This document shows, in pieces, positions 1-7,731 of a stretch of DNA of 33,556 nucleotides (positions within the stretch are counted from its first letter, which is position 1; every line of letters starts with the position of its first letter). The stretch spans positions 1-33,556 of the forward strand of contig JAPLNX010000133.1 in NCBI GenBank assembly GCA_026400935.1. The letters are read 5' to 3'. The stretch comes from Planctomycetia bacterium. GTDB taxonomy: Bacteria > Planctomycetota > Planctomycetia > Planctomycetales > Planctomycetaceae. Both the position numbers and the translations under genes were made by a program. A model generated the notes under the pieces. That model was not told where the DNA came from. It did no database searches and worked only from the letters and a program-made list of their open reading frames with translations.

Positions 1-1
1 A

Positions 2-130
2 CTAGCCGTTCTCCTCCCGTTGCTCTCCACCCCGTCTCACGACGACGCAGTTACGTTCGGATACAAAGTTCAAACCAACTTCGACGAGGACTTGCACCTC
101 GCAGATTCAATCCACTTGCAAACGCACTAG
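2..130 (+). CDS. 3' end of an unidentified gene (partial)
   Basis: An open frame runs from the left edge of the window to a TAG at 128-130 and gives 42 residues ending in the peptide DSIHLQTH. No start codon is needed because the frame is already open at the edge. The stop is followed directly by an 8-bp palindrome (132-150), which is where a gene-end structure would be expected. The peptide is too short to assign to a family. A chance open frame of this length is also possible, so confidence is low. Confidence 0.3.
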   Translation, partial: LAVLLPLLSTPSHDDAVTFGYKVQTNFDEDLHLADSIHLQTH

Positions 131-231
131 CCATCACGCTCTGCGTGATGAGCCGATTGTTGCTAACGCGCCTTCAAAAATTGAGTTCAGTGGAGAGACC
201 GGCTCGTCACGCGGAGCATGACGGCTAGTGC
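124..231. repeat. Inverted pair of short palindromic (REP-like) elements
   Basis: The 30 bases at 124-153 and the reverse complement of 202-231 match at 26 of 30 positions. Each arm is itself a hairpin: at 132-150 CATCACGC and GCGTGATG flank a 3-base TCT loop. The two arms are 48 bases apart. The four differences are all transitions, as expected for a folded element drifting through G-U pairs. No T-tract follows, so it is not a typical intrinsic terminator. The window itself starts with ACTAGCCG, which matches the start of this element and may be a further partial copy. Confidence 0.75.
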
Positions 232-360
232 TGTCACCACAGCACTTTCCACAAAAGTCTCAAAAAATTGACAAGACTTGGCACGCCGTTGCGAAGAACT
301 CCAGTTGAGGCCATTTGAGCCTGCGATTTTTCTTTGGCCTGAGTGAATGGGAGACCGGCG
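232..360. other. Upstream region of the coiled-coil gene
   Basis: Together with the repeat to its left, this makes up the gene-poor first 360 bases. The stretch 232-360 contains no convincing ORF or hairpin. I could not pick out a confident -35/-10 pair. It presumably carries the promoter for the gene starting at 361. Confidence 0.3.
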
Positions 361-1194
361 ATGATCAAGCAAGCGATTTACGGTGTGGCGACTGTCGGAG
401 CCTTGGCCAGCTTCGTGTTTGGGCGTGATGTGGTGAGTTACGCTCGGACCTGGGGCACCTCGGTAAGGCAAACTGTGAAGCGGGAAGTCCCGCTCGATTT
501 TGAAGTGGCGCGGGCTCGCGAGTTGGTTGAGCAACTGATTCCTGACATCCGGAATTGCATGCACGTGATCGCCGAACAAGAGGTCGATGTCGAAAACCTC
601 ACTGGCGAATTGGCTCGTAAAGGGTCCGATCTAACGACGCAGAAAGAGGTCATTTTCTCGCGGCAAACAGACCTGAAGTCAGGCCAAGCTAGCTACGCGA
701 TCGCCGGACAGACTTACTCCGCCGACCAAGTACGAACTGATTTGGCAAAGCGATTTGATCGGTTCAAAGTCTCCGAAGAAACTCAAAAGAAAGAGAAACA
801 GGTCTTGGAAGCTCGGCAAAAGGCGCTCGTCGCGAACCGCGAAAAACTGGACAACATGCTGGCAGCGAAGACCGACCTCGAACTGCAACTAGAACAACTC
901 GAAGCCCGTCTGAAGATGGTTCAAGCCGCCGAAACGATTAGTACCGTGAGCATCGACGACAGCCAACTGACTCGGACGAAGAAGTTGATTCGCGAGCTCA
1001 ACAAACAATTGGATGTCCGTGAAAAAGTCATGGCAACCGATGGCAAACTGACCGATCTGATTCCTGCGACGACGAAAAGTGCCGCACCGAAAGACCTTGA
1101 TGCTCAAATTGAAGCTCACTTCAGCCCGAAGGCAGAAGCATCGGACTCGAAGCCAGAGCAGAAGGTCGTCAAACTGGATGCACTGAGACCGTGA
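361..1194 (+). CDS. Membrane-anchored coiled-coil protein of unknown function
   Basis: The product has 277 residues starting at ATG 361. GGGAG at 349-353 lies 7 bases upstream, which favours this start over the GTG at 343. The N-terminus (about residues 1-17, MIKQAIYGVATVGALASF) is a short hydrophobic segment, probably a membrane anchor. Most of the rest is charged and heptad-like: residues about 45-95 and 125-235 are rich in Glu, Lys, Gln and Leu, typical of long coiled coils. A Lys/Glu/Ser-rich tail follows. No catalytic motif is visible. It is followed 60 bp later by a small two-helix membrane protein, so the pair may form a membrane-linked complex (inference). The family is not recognised. 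Confidence 0.8.
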   Translation: MIKQAIYGVATVGALASFVFGRDVVSYARTWGTSVRQTVKREVPLDFEVARARELVEQLIPDIRNCMHVIAEQEVDVENLTGELARKGSDLTTQKEVIFSRQTDLKSGQASYAIAGQTYSADQVRTDLAKRFDRFKVSEETQKKEKQVLEARQKALVANREKLDNMLAAKTDLELQLEQLEARLKMVQAAETISTVSIDDSQLTRTKKLIRELNKQLDVREKVMATDGKLTDLIPATTKSAAPKDLDAQIEAHFSPKAEASDSKPEQKVVKLDALRP

Positions 1195-1254
1195 TGTGAG
1201 TGCGTCGCTGTCTGCGTTTTGAAACATTTTTTTTCGATTCAAATTGGTCACGTT

Positions 1255-1488
1255 GTGAAAAACAATACTGCCGGTACGGTTCTGCTGGTGAGCGCGGGCC
1301 TCTGTTGGACTCTTGGCATGGTTGCTGCCAAGCTCGCTTTCGCGTTTCAGATGGGGATGCTGTATCTCGGCAAAGTGGGCGGCATTCACCCGCAGTCTCC
1401 TGAGTTGGGCTGGGAAATCGTGACTGCCTCAACGGTGCTGGCTGCTGCGGGACTAAAGATGCTGTTTCGTCCCAACACATTGGAATAG
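1255..1488 (+). CDS. Small two-helix membrane protein
   Basis: From GTG 1255 the frame gives 77 residues; a TTG at 1219 would add 12. Neither start has a clear ribosome binding site. Two hydrophobic segments stand out: residues about 8-32 (around TVLLVSAGLCWTLGMVAAKLA) and about 53-69 (around IVTASTVLAAAGLKMLF), joined by a short loop with Gly, His and Pro. No soluble domain is present. It lies just downstream of the coiled-coil anchor protein in the same direction and is probably co-transcribed. The function is unknown. Coherent membrane topology and co-direction make it more likely real than chance. Confidence 0.55.
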   Translation: MKNNTAGTVLLVSAGLCWTLGMVAAKLAFAFQMGMLYLGKVGGIHPQSPELGWEIVTASTVLAAAGLKMLFRPNTLE

Positions 1489-1501
1489 GACGCAAATGAA
1501 A

Positions 1502-1574
1502 CTGGCGAGCGAGGCCGCGACGGCTCCCCGGTGATTTCGCACAGAACCGGGACTGTTACCGTCCCGTTCGCCAG
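1502..1574. repeat. Imperfect inverted repeat before the FHA-like gene
   Basis: The outer arms CTGGCGAGCG (1502-1511) and CGTTCGCCAG (1565-1574) pair at 9 of 10 positions. The inner parts also pair partly through CCCCGGT and ACCGGG. The shared word CGTTCGCCAG recurs at 2429-2438, so this is probably a dispersed element. The open frame of the following gene reads back into this repeat from a GTG at 1531, which argues that the true start is the ATG at 1576, just past the repeat. Confidence 0.5.
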
Positions 1575-1575
1575 G

Positions 1576-2247
1576 ATGTTCTCGATCATGTTGAGCTTTC
1601 TCCGTCCTCCACTGACTGCGAATCTCGCTTCGACGCACGGCGCGATGTTCGTGGCTTGGATCGACGGAGTTGGTTGTTTTTGGTTCTGCCTGCAGGACCG
1701 GCTCACAATCGGTGGGCCTAATTCCCCGTCGGCGAAGCCGGTCGATGCTCGCGAGTTGTCAGACATCGCGATTCTTTCTGACTTGAAACGGCAGCATGTG
1801 ACAATCGTCCGGTCGGGCGAAGGCTACTTGTTAGAAGCAAACGGTGCGGTGCGAGTGGCAGGACGGGATGTGGTAGACCGAGCAACTTTGAGTGACGGAA
1901 CAATCATTGAACTCGGTCGCAATGTCCGTTTGCGATTTCGGCTGCCGTCAGCGTTGAGCCTCTCGGCGCGGCTCGAATTCATCAGCGATCATCGTCCGGC
2001 TCAAGCCGTGGACGGGATCGTGTTACTCGCCGACACGTGTCTGCTCGGACCGGGTGACGAGAATCACATCGTCTGCACTGACTGGCCCGGACAGGTTTTA
2101 CTCGTGCGGCAAGGGTGCGAATTGTTGTGTTGTTCGCGAATGGACCTGAGCATTAACAGCCAGCTCATGAGTAGCGGAAGAACGCTGTCGTCCGGCGACG
2201 TGATCGCAGGGGATGAACTGCGGTTTCGGATTGAAACTCAGAGCTGA
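1576..2247 (+). CDS. FHA-like (forkhead-associated) domain protein
   Basis: The product has 223 residues from ATG 1576. The frame stays open to a GTG at 1531, but that stretch lies in an inverted repeat. After about 50 residues the chain follows an FHA beta-sandwich pattern: DRLTIGG, then SDLKRQHVTIVRSGEGYLLE, then SDGTIIELGRNVRLRFRLP. This matches the order of strands around the phosphothreonine-binding loops. A second, weaker copy follows (about 150-222), with NHIVCTDWPGQVLLVR and LSSGDVIAGDELRFRIE. FHA domains bind phosphothreonine peptides in Ser/Thr kinase signalling, which is abundant in planctomycetes. No kinase is nearby. The classical GR..S..H residues are only partly kept (QH present), so ligand binding is not certain. 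Confidence 0.65.
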   Translation: MFSIMLSFLRPPLTANLASTHGAMFVAWIDGVGCFWFCLQDRLTIGGPNSPSAKPVDARELSDIAILSDLKRQHVTIVRSGEGYLLEANGAVRVAGRDVVDRATLSDGTIIELGRNVRLRFRLPSALSLSARLEFISDHRPAQAVDGIVLLADTCLLGPGDENHIVCTDWPGQVLLVRQGCELLCCSRMDLSINSQLMSSGRTLSSGDVIAGDELRFRIETQS

Positions 2248-2558
2248 CGTCGCGGTACGTCCTGTGGCGTACGCGGTTCGCGTGCTTGCCTCTTGGTAGA
2301 TTCCTGCTGCACACGAGCCGCGTGCGCCACAGAGCGAGAACGGCGGTTGGATGGGTGCTCTCCCTGCAACGTTGGCAGGTTGAGAGGCTGCGTCGGGCTG
2401 GCTGCCGCGCAGCAGTGCTCGCCGCTAACGTTCGCCAGGCAAACAGGTTGAGCGTTGCTGAAGGATCGCTTGCAAAGCACGGCACAGGCTTTGCCATCTC
2501 GCCGCAGGCGACGGTTTCTTACAGCACAAATTCTTTCGGCTTAATCTCGGAACCTCAC
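2248..2558. other. Hairpin-rich intergenic region upstream of the Hsp20 pair
   Basis: These 311 bases have no credible gene, although an open frame from 2286 reads through in phase with hsp20. They hold a large inverted repeat (2263-2331), a smaller one around CTCTCCCTGC and GCAGGTTGAGAG (about 2358-2390), and the word CGTTCGCCAG shared with 1565-1574. I looked for a CIRCE operator (TTAGCACTC and its inverted partner) and for a ROSE-type RNA thermometer next to the start codon and saw neither. Confidence 0.4.
2263..2331. repeat. Large imperfect hairpin element
   Basis: The 23-base arms at 2263-2285 and 2309-2331 pair at 20 of 23 positions, and the 3 mismatches are transitions that allow G-U pairs in RNA. 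The loop is 23 bases. The left arm starts TGTGGCGTACGCGG and the right arm ends CCGCGTGCGCCACA. There is no T-tract. It lies 15 bases after the stop of the FHA-like gene, so it could act in 3'-end protection or be a dispersed palindromic repeat. Confidence 0.7.
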
Positions 2559-3002
2559 ATGGCTGTCTTTCGTTGGGGACATAGTTGGGATGCTTTTCAC
2601 GACCTCGAAAGAGAGGTCGATCGGCTGCTCCAAAGCGTCAACATGACGTTTCAAGGTCTGCGGTTTAGCCGACAGTACCCGCCGGTGAATCTTTACGAAT
2701 TGCCTGACGAGTACTTGATAATGGCCGAAGTCCCCGGCGTGCGGCCGGAGGATTTGGAACTGACGATTGCCAGTGGTGTGCTCGGAATGAAGGGACGTTG
2801 CGTCGAGCCAGAGGGAACTTCGGAGGAACGCTTCCGTCGCCAGGAACGACCTCGCGGTGTCTGGCAGCGATCGATTTCGATTCCCGATCGCGTGAACGTC
2901 GATAATCTCTCCGCCGAATTCACCAACGGCATGCTCAAGATTCACCTCCCTAAAGCGGAAGCGGCTGTCGCACGGCAGATTCCAGTGGCGTTTGGATCGT
3001 GA
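2559..3002 (+). CDS. Hsp20 / alpha-crystallin family small heat-shock protein (first copy)
   Basis: The product has 147 residues from ATG 2559. It is an ATP-independent holdase that keeps unfolding cytoplasmic proteins soluble. The alpha-crystallin domain spans about residues 43-140: PPVNLYELPDEYLIMAEVPG opens it, the central GVLGMKG corresponds to the L.I.G strand, and FTNGMLKIHLPKAE is the conserved A...NGvL..p.PK motif. The length is normal for bacterial Hsp20. Residues 1-40 form the family's variable N-terminal arm. The open frame extends 91 codons upstream, but that part reads through intergenic hairpins and lacks Hsp20 similarity. A second Hsp20 gene follows after 42 bp, so they are probably one transcript. 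Confidence 0.9.
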   Translation: MAVFRWGHSWDAFHDLEREVDRLLQSVNMTFQGLRFSRQYPPVNLYELPDEYLIMAEVPGVRPEDLELTIASGVLGMKGRCVEPEGTSEERFRRQERPRGVWQRSISIPDRVNVDNLSAEFTNGMLKIHLPKAEAAVARQIPVAFGS

Positions 3003-3044
3003 TGAAGTTTTTCATGCCCGTTCGTTAGCAGTAAGAATAAAATC

Positions 3045-3440
3045 ATGAGCCACGAAATCGCACGAACAACACCGGTTCCACAACCAGCTCCGCCGCCGCC
3101 GGTCGAGCGAATGGTATTCACGCCACCGATCGACATTTACGAAACCGACGAAGGGTTGTTACTGCGAGCCGACTTGCCCGGCGTGTCGCTCGACACACTG
3201 GAGCTTCAGGTCCAAGACAACAAGCTCACCCTTTTTGGACGGATGCAGCCCAGCATTCCCGAAGGAGCGAAATTGTTGCACCAAGAGTTCGAGACCGGTG
3301 ACTTCTTGCGATCGTTCATCCTCAGCGATGAGGTGGCTCATGAACGGATTTCCGCAAAGCTCAATCACGGCGTACTGGAAGTTCTCCTGCCGAAAGCTCC
3401 GAAGGCTGAACCGCGTCGCATTCAGGTGCGGACGAATTGA
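3045..3440 (+). CDS. Hsp20 / alpha-crystallin family small heat-shock protein (second copy)
   Basis: The product has 131 residues from ATG 3045. The N-terminal arm is short and Pro-rich ([16 protein letters not shown]), unlike the hydrophobic arm of the first copy. The alpha-crystallin domain starts at about residue 27 ([20 protein letters not shown]) and keeps the central KLTLFGR strand and the [20 protein letters not shown] motif. The two proteins differ strongly outside these motifs, so this is an old duplication or a recruited pair rather than a recent copy. Small heat-shock proteins often co-assemble, so hetero-oligomers are plausible (inference). No Shine-Dalgarno is evident. Confidence 0.92.
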   Translation: MSHEIARTTPVPQPAPPPPVERMVFTPPIDIYETDEGLLLRADLPGVSLDTLELQVQDNKLTLFGRMQPSIPEGAKLLHQEFETGDFLRSFILSDEVAHERISAKLNHGVLEVLLPKAPKAEPRRIQVRTN

Positions 3441-3479
3441 GCTGCTGAATCTGAATGTTTTGTCACCCCTGTTTGAAAA

Positions 3480-3516
3480 ACCGGGCTAATCGCGGGCAAA
3501 AGCACCCGAGCCGGGT
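3480..3516. terminator. Hairpin between convergent hsp20 and RNA methyltransferase genes
   Basis: The arms ACCGGGCT (3480-3487) and AGCCGGGT (3509-3516) pair at 7 of 8 positions. An inner CGGG/CCCG stem (3493-3496 with 3505-3508) closes an 8-base A-rich loop. It lies between the stops of the convergent genes at 3440 and 3520. Read on the - strand, the stem runs into a T-run (complement of AAAAA at 3476-3480), so it may terminate the methyltransferase transcript. It may equally be a dispersed palindromic repeat. Confidence 0.4.
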
Positions 3517-3519
3517 ACG

Positions 3520-4386
3520 CTACGGTTCCACCGTCGCAGCCGCCGTGAAGTGATACAGGAAAATTCCGGCGGCGACCGCAACGTTCAGCGAGTCGGCGTC
3601 TTGCATCGGGATCGTTAAACGACGATCGCACAGGTCGAGCCATTCTGGTCCCAAACCTTGAGCCTCATTACCGAAGAGCAACGCGAGCCGAGGCCGGCGC
3701 GTGGCGTAAGCGAGCGTTTCAACGTGACTCTTCGCCAACGCGGCTTTATTCACTGACTGCTGAGTACCTTCGTCGGTCGGGTCAAGTGTTTCCACGACGG
3801 TCGCGGCGAGTTCTACTCCCCATTCGCTTTTCAATCGCAGCAAGTCCGCCTGGAGATCGCGGCTTTGAATGATCGGCAACGTCAACGCGTTTCCCATCGA
3901 AACACGCAGCACTCGGCGCGAAAATGGATCAGCACACGCGGGGCCTAACAAGAGCGCGTCGATGCCGAACGCCGCCCCCAGACGAATCAGAGTCCCGATG
4001 TTTTCGGGATCATTCACGTCCGGGCAAACGATAAGGGTTGTTCGTTCGCCGAACCGGCTAGCAATGTCATCGAGTTGCTTGCTCGGCTTTCGCAACGCAC
4101 AGGCCATCGCGCCGCAATGAAAGTTGTAGCCGACCAAATCTGCCACCAATGCTCGAGGTAACTCGTAGACGGGAACTTCCGGCGGCAGCCATTGCTGAAA
4201 ATCCTCATACCGCCCCTCGCTGATCATCACCGACTCGATCGTGAAATTGCTGGTCAACAACCGCTTGACCAACCGCGACCCTTCCGCAACGAAGTGACCT
4301 CGCCAACGCGGATGCCTAATGGCTTTGACGTCGCGATAAACGTCCAATCGCGGATCATCGAGAGACTCAATTGGGATCCGTGTCAT
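3520..4386 (-). CDS. SpoU/TrmH-family RNA 2'-O-methyltransferase
   Basis: The product has 288 residues. SpoU (SPOUT) enzymes transfer a methyl group from S-adenosylmethionine to a ribose 2'-OH in tRNA or rRNA. All three SPOUT motifs are visible: motif 1 NDPENIGTLIRLGAAFGID (residues 125-143), motif 2 LALLFGNEAQGL (234-245), and motif 3 IPMQDADSLNVAVAAGIFLY (259-278), which form the trefoil-knot cofactor site. The N-terminal half (about 20-105; VAEGSRLVKRLL) matches the substrate-binding domain of TrmH/RlmB-like proteins. The RNA target cannot be read from sequence. No strong ribosome binding site precedes ATG 4386. It converges on the hsp20 pair and is transcribed alone or downstream of the glucosidase. 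Confidence 0.88.
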   Translation of the reverse strand: MTRIPIESLDDPRLDVYRDVKAIRHPRWRGHFVAEGSRLVKRLLTSNFTIESVMISEGRYEDFQQWLPPEVPVYELPRALVADLVGYNFHCGAMACALRKPSKQLDDIASRFGERTTLIVCPDVNDPENIGTLIRLGAAFGIDALLLGPACADPFSRRVLRVSMGNALTLPIIQSRDLQADLLRLKSEWGVELAATVVETLDPTDEGTQQSVNKAALAKSHVETLAYATRRPRLALLFGNEAQGLGPEWLDLCDRRLTIPMQDADSLNVAVAAGIFLYHFTAAATVEP

Positions 4387-4400
4387 CTTACGCTCATTAG

Positions 4401-4445
4401 CCGGAACGCTCTCGCGTCCGGTTCGGCAGGTTCGTCAAGAACCGG
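4401..4445. repeat. Short hairpins in the intergenic region 4387-4630
   Basis: CCGGAACGC (4401-4409) pairs with GCGTCCGG (4414-4421) except for one bulged A. An overlapping arrangement pairs CCGGTTC (4418-4424) with GAACCGG (4439-4445). The remaining sequence to 4630 (about 185 bases) is A/T-richer, with no ORF or tRNA that I can support. It separates the stop of the glucosidase gene from the start of the methyltransferase gene. Confidence 0.4.
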
Positions 4446-4630
4446 AAGTGAGCAGTTTTTGTTTGCCCACGGAATGCATTGAAAACACGGAAGGAAATGA
4501 ACGCTAATTAGCGGAAATTCACGAATTAAACTCACGACAACGATCATCAAGTCATCTCTTCCCATTCCGTCTCTTTTCGTGTGTTTCGTGGGCTAAAATA
4601 CCTCAGCTTGAGCATTATAGAATTCAATCC

Positions 4631-7309
4631 TTAGTCTTCTAACAGCCTCGTGATCAGTGCCGTCCAACCGGTTTGGTGGGACGCTCCGCAGCCGCGACCG
4701 GTGTCGCCGTGGAAGTATTCGTAGAACAAAACCAAATCACGCCAAAACGGGTCTTCGGCGTATCTCCCTTCGTCGCCGTGGCACGGACGTCGGCCAGTCG
4801 CATCGGGAAGGAAGAGGCTCGAAAGACGGCGTGACAATTCCCGTGCGACTTCTTTGAGTGTCATCCAAACGCCAGAACTCGTGGGGCATTCGACAAGGAA
4901 CTCATCGCCGTAGAAGTGGTGATAGCGTTCTAGCGATTCGATCAGCAGATAATTCACCGGGAACCAAATTGGCCCGCGCCAGTTCGAGTTTCCGCCAAAC
5001 ATCCCGGACGTTGATTCGCCGGGAACGTAATCCACTCGCAATTCGTTCTCGCCAACTTTCAGAACGAATGGAGCCGCTGCGTGACTCTTCGATAACGCTC
5101 GCAAGCCATGCGGAGACAGGAATTCGCTTTCGTCGAGCACACGCCGCAGCACACGCTGCAAGCGTGCCTTCGACGGGATCGCCAGCAGCAGGCGATCGTC
5201 GTCGGTCGATTCCGTATGCGCGCCTTGTTCGCAGATGGTGATTTGCCGCGCGAGGTCCTTGCGGTTGTTGAGGAACCAGTTCATCCGATGTTTGAAACCG
5301 GGGAGTCGATCGAGCGTTTGTTGATCCAGAATCTCGACCGCGAACAGCGGAATGATTCCGACCACAGATCGAATCCGCAGCGGCATCCCGTGACCGTCGA
5401 TCTTTAATTGGTCGTAATAAAATCCATCCTCTTCGTTCCACAGACCGGTTCCTCCCAGCGTGTTCATCGCGTCGGCAATCGCGACAAAGTGCTCGAAGAA
5501 TTTCGACGCGATGTCCTCGTAGCTCGGGTCTTCAGACGCGAGCTCCAGTGCCATTGCCAACATCGTCGAACAGAAGAACGCCATCCAGGCGGTTCCGTCC
5601 GCTTGCTCCAAATGCCCACCCGTTGGCAAAGGTTGCGAGCGATCAAACACTCCGATGTTGTCTAAACCAAGAAACCCGCCAGAGAAGAGATTGTTCCCCT
5701 CAACGTCTTTCCGATTCACCCACCACGTGAAATTGAGCAACAGCTTTTGAAACGCGCGTGCGAGAAACAGCCGATCGCGTTTACCTCGCGGCCCGGTCTG
5801 TTTGTAGACACGCCAACAAGCCCACGCATGGACCGGAGGATTCACGTCGCCAAACTCAAATTCATAGGCGGGCAACTGGCCGTTCGGATGCATGTACCAT
5901 TCACGGAGAAACAACAGCAGTTGCTTCTTGGCGAATTCACCATCGATTTCCGAAAACGGAATCATGTGAAACGCCAAGTCCCAAGCGGCATACCAAGGAT
6001 ATTCCCATTTGTCTGGCATGCTGATGACGTCGCGATTGAAGAGATGCGGCCAATCGTGATTGCGGCCTCGACGCCGAGCCCCTGGAGGCTTCGGCTGCCC
6101 TTCGTCGCCGTTGAGCCATTGCGGTACGACGTAGTGATAAAACTGCTTCGACCACAGCAATCCGGCCATCGCCTGTCGCGCAACATTGCGAGCTTCACGC
6201 GAAAGATGTTTCGGCAAGGTTGTTTCGTAGAACGCATCCGCTTCGACATGCCGAGCCGTAAAGACGTCGTCGAACTCATCACCAAACGCAGTCGCTGGAG
6301 TCCATGACTTTTCTTTCGTCGCAGTCAGTCGCAATCGCAGTTCCGTCGATGAATGCGGTGCGATCGTCAGTTCGTACCACGGCGCGGCCTTCGTCCCGCT
6401 GTGATTCGGATTCACGGCATCTTTTACTCCGTGAACAACTCGGTCGTGAAACGCATCTTTGACGTACGGATGGCTGTTGGTTTGTCCGAAGAGCCGTTCG
6501 GTATTCGTCACGTTTTCAGTGAAGAGCCACGTTGGGGATGTTTCTGGAGTCGGGCCATTTTCGGCGATGAAGGAGAAATCGCCGAGCACTTCATGCCAGA
6601 TATGGATCGTTCCGTCCTCTTGAAGCTTCATGCTCGGAATCTTTTTCGTCGCCTCATCATGCCCCTGCCATGACCATGTGTTGCGAAACCAGAGAGTCGG
6701 CAGCACGTGAATCGTCGCCACATCCGAGCCACGATTGGCAACGGTGATCCGAATCAAAATGTCTTCGGGCGACGCTTTCGCGTATTCCGCTTTGATGTCG
6801 AAGTAACGATCACCATCGAAGACGCCGGTGTCGAGCAATTCAAACTCCGGCTGATCTTCTCCCCGCTGACGGTTCTCATCGACCAAGCGTGCATACGGGA
6901 ACTCGCCCTGCGGGTATTTGTAGAGAGCCTTCAAATACGAGTGCGTGGGAGTGGAATCGAGGTAGTAATACAACTCCTTTACATCCTCGCCGTGATTCCC
7001 TTCTGGCCCAGTCAGACCAAACAGCCGCTCCTTCAAGATCGGGTCTTGCCCGTTCCACAACGCGAGTCCAAAACAAAGCCTTCCCTGTCGATCGCAAATT
7101 CCCAGCAGTCCGTCTTCGCCCCAACGATAGGCGCGACTCCGAGCATGATCGTGAGTGAAGAAACCCCATGTGTCGCCACGTTCGGAATAATCTTCGCGAA
7201 CCGTCCCCCACTGCCGTTCGGAAAGATACGGCCCCCAGCGCTGCCAATCGGCAGATCGATCATGCGCTGCGGCGAGACGTTGTGCTTCAGCGTTGAGTAA
7301 TCCGGGCAT
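4631..7309 (-). CDS. GH63-like glucosidase (MGH1-like glycoside hydrolase)
   Basis: The product has 892 residues from ATG 7309. An in-frame upstream ATG at 7402 would add 31 residues encoded by an intergenic palindrome, so I reject it. The sequence matches the large bacterial glucosidase group related to mannosyl-oligosaccharide glucosidase: [39 protein letters not shown] and [14 protein letters not shown] in the N-terminal beta-sandwich half, then an (alpha/alpha)6-barrel half with [20 protein letters not shown] and [17 protein letters not shown]. Family members release glucose from alpha-glucosides; the natural substrate here is unknown. No signal peptide is seen, so a cytoplasmic site is likely. 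It is on the same strand as a 55-residue membrane peptide and a glucose-dehydrogenase-like gene, consistent with glucose metabolism. Confidence 0.88.
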   Translation of the reverse strand: MPGLLNAEAQRLAAAHDRSADWQRWGPYLSERQWGTVREDYSERGDTWGFFTHDHARSRAYRWGEDGLLGICDRQGRLCFGLALWNGQDPILKERLFGLTGPEGNHGEDVKELYYYLDSTPTHSYLKALYKYPQGEFPYARLVDENRQRGEDQPEFELLDTGVFDGDRYFDIKAEYAKASPEDILIRITVANRGSDVATIHVLPTLWFRNTWSWQGHDEATKKIPSMKLQEDGTIHIWHEVLGDFSFIAENGPTPETSPTWLFTENVTNTERLFGQTNSHPYVKDAFHDRVVHGVKDAVNPNHSGTKAAPWYELTIAPHSSTELRLRLTATKEKSWTPATAFGDEFDDVFTARHVEADAFYETTLPKHLSREARNVARQAMAGLLWSKQFYHYVVPQWLNGDEGQPKPPGARRRGRNHDWPHLFNRDVISMPDKWEYPWYAAWDLAFHMIPFSEIDGEFAKKQLLLFLREWYMHPNGQLPAYEFEFGDVNPPVHAWACWRVYKQTGPRGKRDRLFLARAFQKLLLNFTWWVNRKDVEGNNLFSGGFLGLDNIGVFDRSQPLPTGGHLEQADGTAWMAFFCSTMLAMALELASEDPSYEDIASKFFEHFVAIADAMNTLGGTGLWNEEDGFYYDQLKIDGHGMPLRIRSVVGIIPLFAVEILDQQTLDRLPGFKHRMNWFLNNRKDLARQITICEQGAHTESTDDDRLLLAIPSKARLQRVLRRVLDESEFLSPHGLRALSKSHAAAPFVLKVGENELRVDYVPGESTSGMFGGNSNWRGPIWFPVNYLLIESLERYHHFYGDEFLVECPTSSGVWMTLKEVARELSRRLSSLFLPDATGRRPCHGDEGRYAEDPFWRDLVLFYEYFHGDTGRGCGASHQTGWTALITRLLED

Positions 7310-7331
7310 CACTTGGCTCACAAGAAACGTA

Positions 7332-7354
7332 GCCACAAGCTGCCAGCTTGTGGC
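7332..7354. repeat. 23-bp near-perfect palindrome
   Basis: The bases from GCCACAAGCTG (7332) to CAGCTTGTGGC (ending 7354) form a palindrome with an 11-bp stem around one central C. Preceded by CGTAG, it resembles the arms at 33055-33078 and 33133-33156 (CGTAG, then AAGC, then CCAGCTTG), so they look like one family. A related but degraded word, GGCAGCTTGCC, occurs at 7413-7423. The element sits just upstream of the glucosidase start. Confidence 0.65.
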
Positions 7355-7445
7355 CGTTCTCAGCAAGTAGCGGTTTCTGGCAACAGATCGTTGGCAACAC
7401 ATTTCAGCAAACTGGCAGCTTGCCGAAGCGGGTTTTGGCAGTGTC

Positions 7446-7613
7446 CTAATTTGAAAGTCGCCCGAACAAATCGGAATACCAATTTAGGCACGTTTCGAGA
7501 TACAGCGGTCGAGGTGAAAACGAAGGCAGGAACATGACCACAAAGACCACCAGCGCGGCGATGAGAAGAATCCACCACATTACAAGAGGCATTCTAGGTT
7601 CATCACCTGACAT
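7446..7613 (-). CDS. Small single-helix membrane protein (55 residues)
   Basis: From ATG 7613 the frame gives [20 protein letters not shown] and continues for 55 residues. GGAGG on the - strand lies 5 bases before this ATG, which supports translation and decides the start over the ATG at 7625 and the longer frame from 7670. A single strong transmembrane segment covers residues about 9-29, with an acidic N-terminus and a C-terminal tail containing [20 protein letters not shown]. No known family is recognised. It sits between the glucose-dehydrogenase-like gene and the glucosidase, all on the same strand. It could still be a chance ORF. Confidence 0.45.
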   Translation of the reverse strand: MSGDEPRMPLVMWWILLIAALVVFVVMFLPSFSPRPLYLETCLNWYSDLFGRLSN

Positions 7614-7731
7614 GTTGCCCTCCATAGTCGGCGGAGCATTCCGCCCAGAGCAAAAAGAAAGCCCCAACACTCATCGGAGTTTTCTGCTTGTCTTGAGAAA
7701 CCTTCAAATTAAGAAACGACCCAGGTTTTGC

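Noticed and set aside
2286-2558. N-terminal extension of the first Hsp20 frame
   Set aside because: These 91 codons run through intergenic hairpins and do not resemble Hsp20; ATG 2559 gives the normal length.
2248-2558. CIRCE operator or ROSE thermometer for the Hsp20 genes
   Set aside because: No TTAGCACTC inverted repeat and no anti-Shine-Dalgarno hairpin next to the start codon was found.
7310-7402. N-terminal extension of the glucosidase
   Set aside because: It is encoded within a palindromic repeat; the ATG at 7309 starts the family-like sequence.
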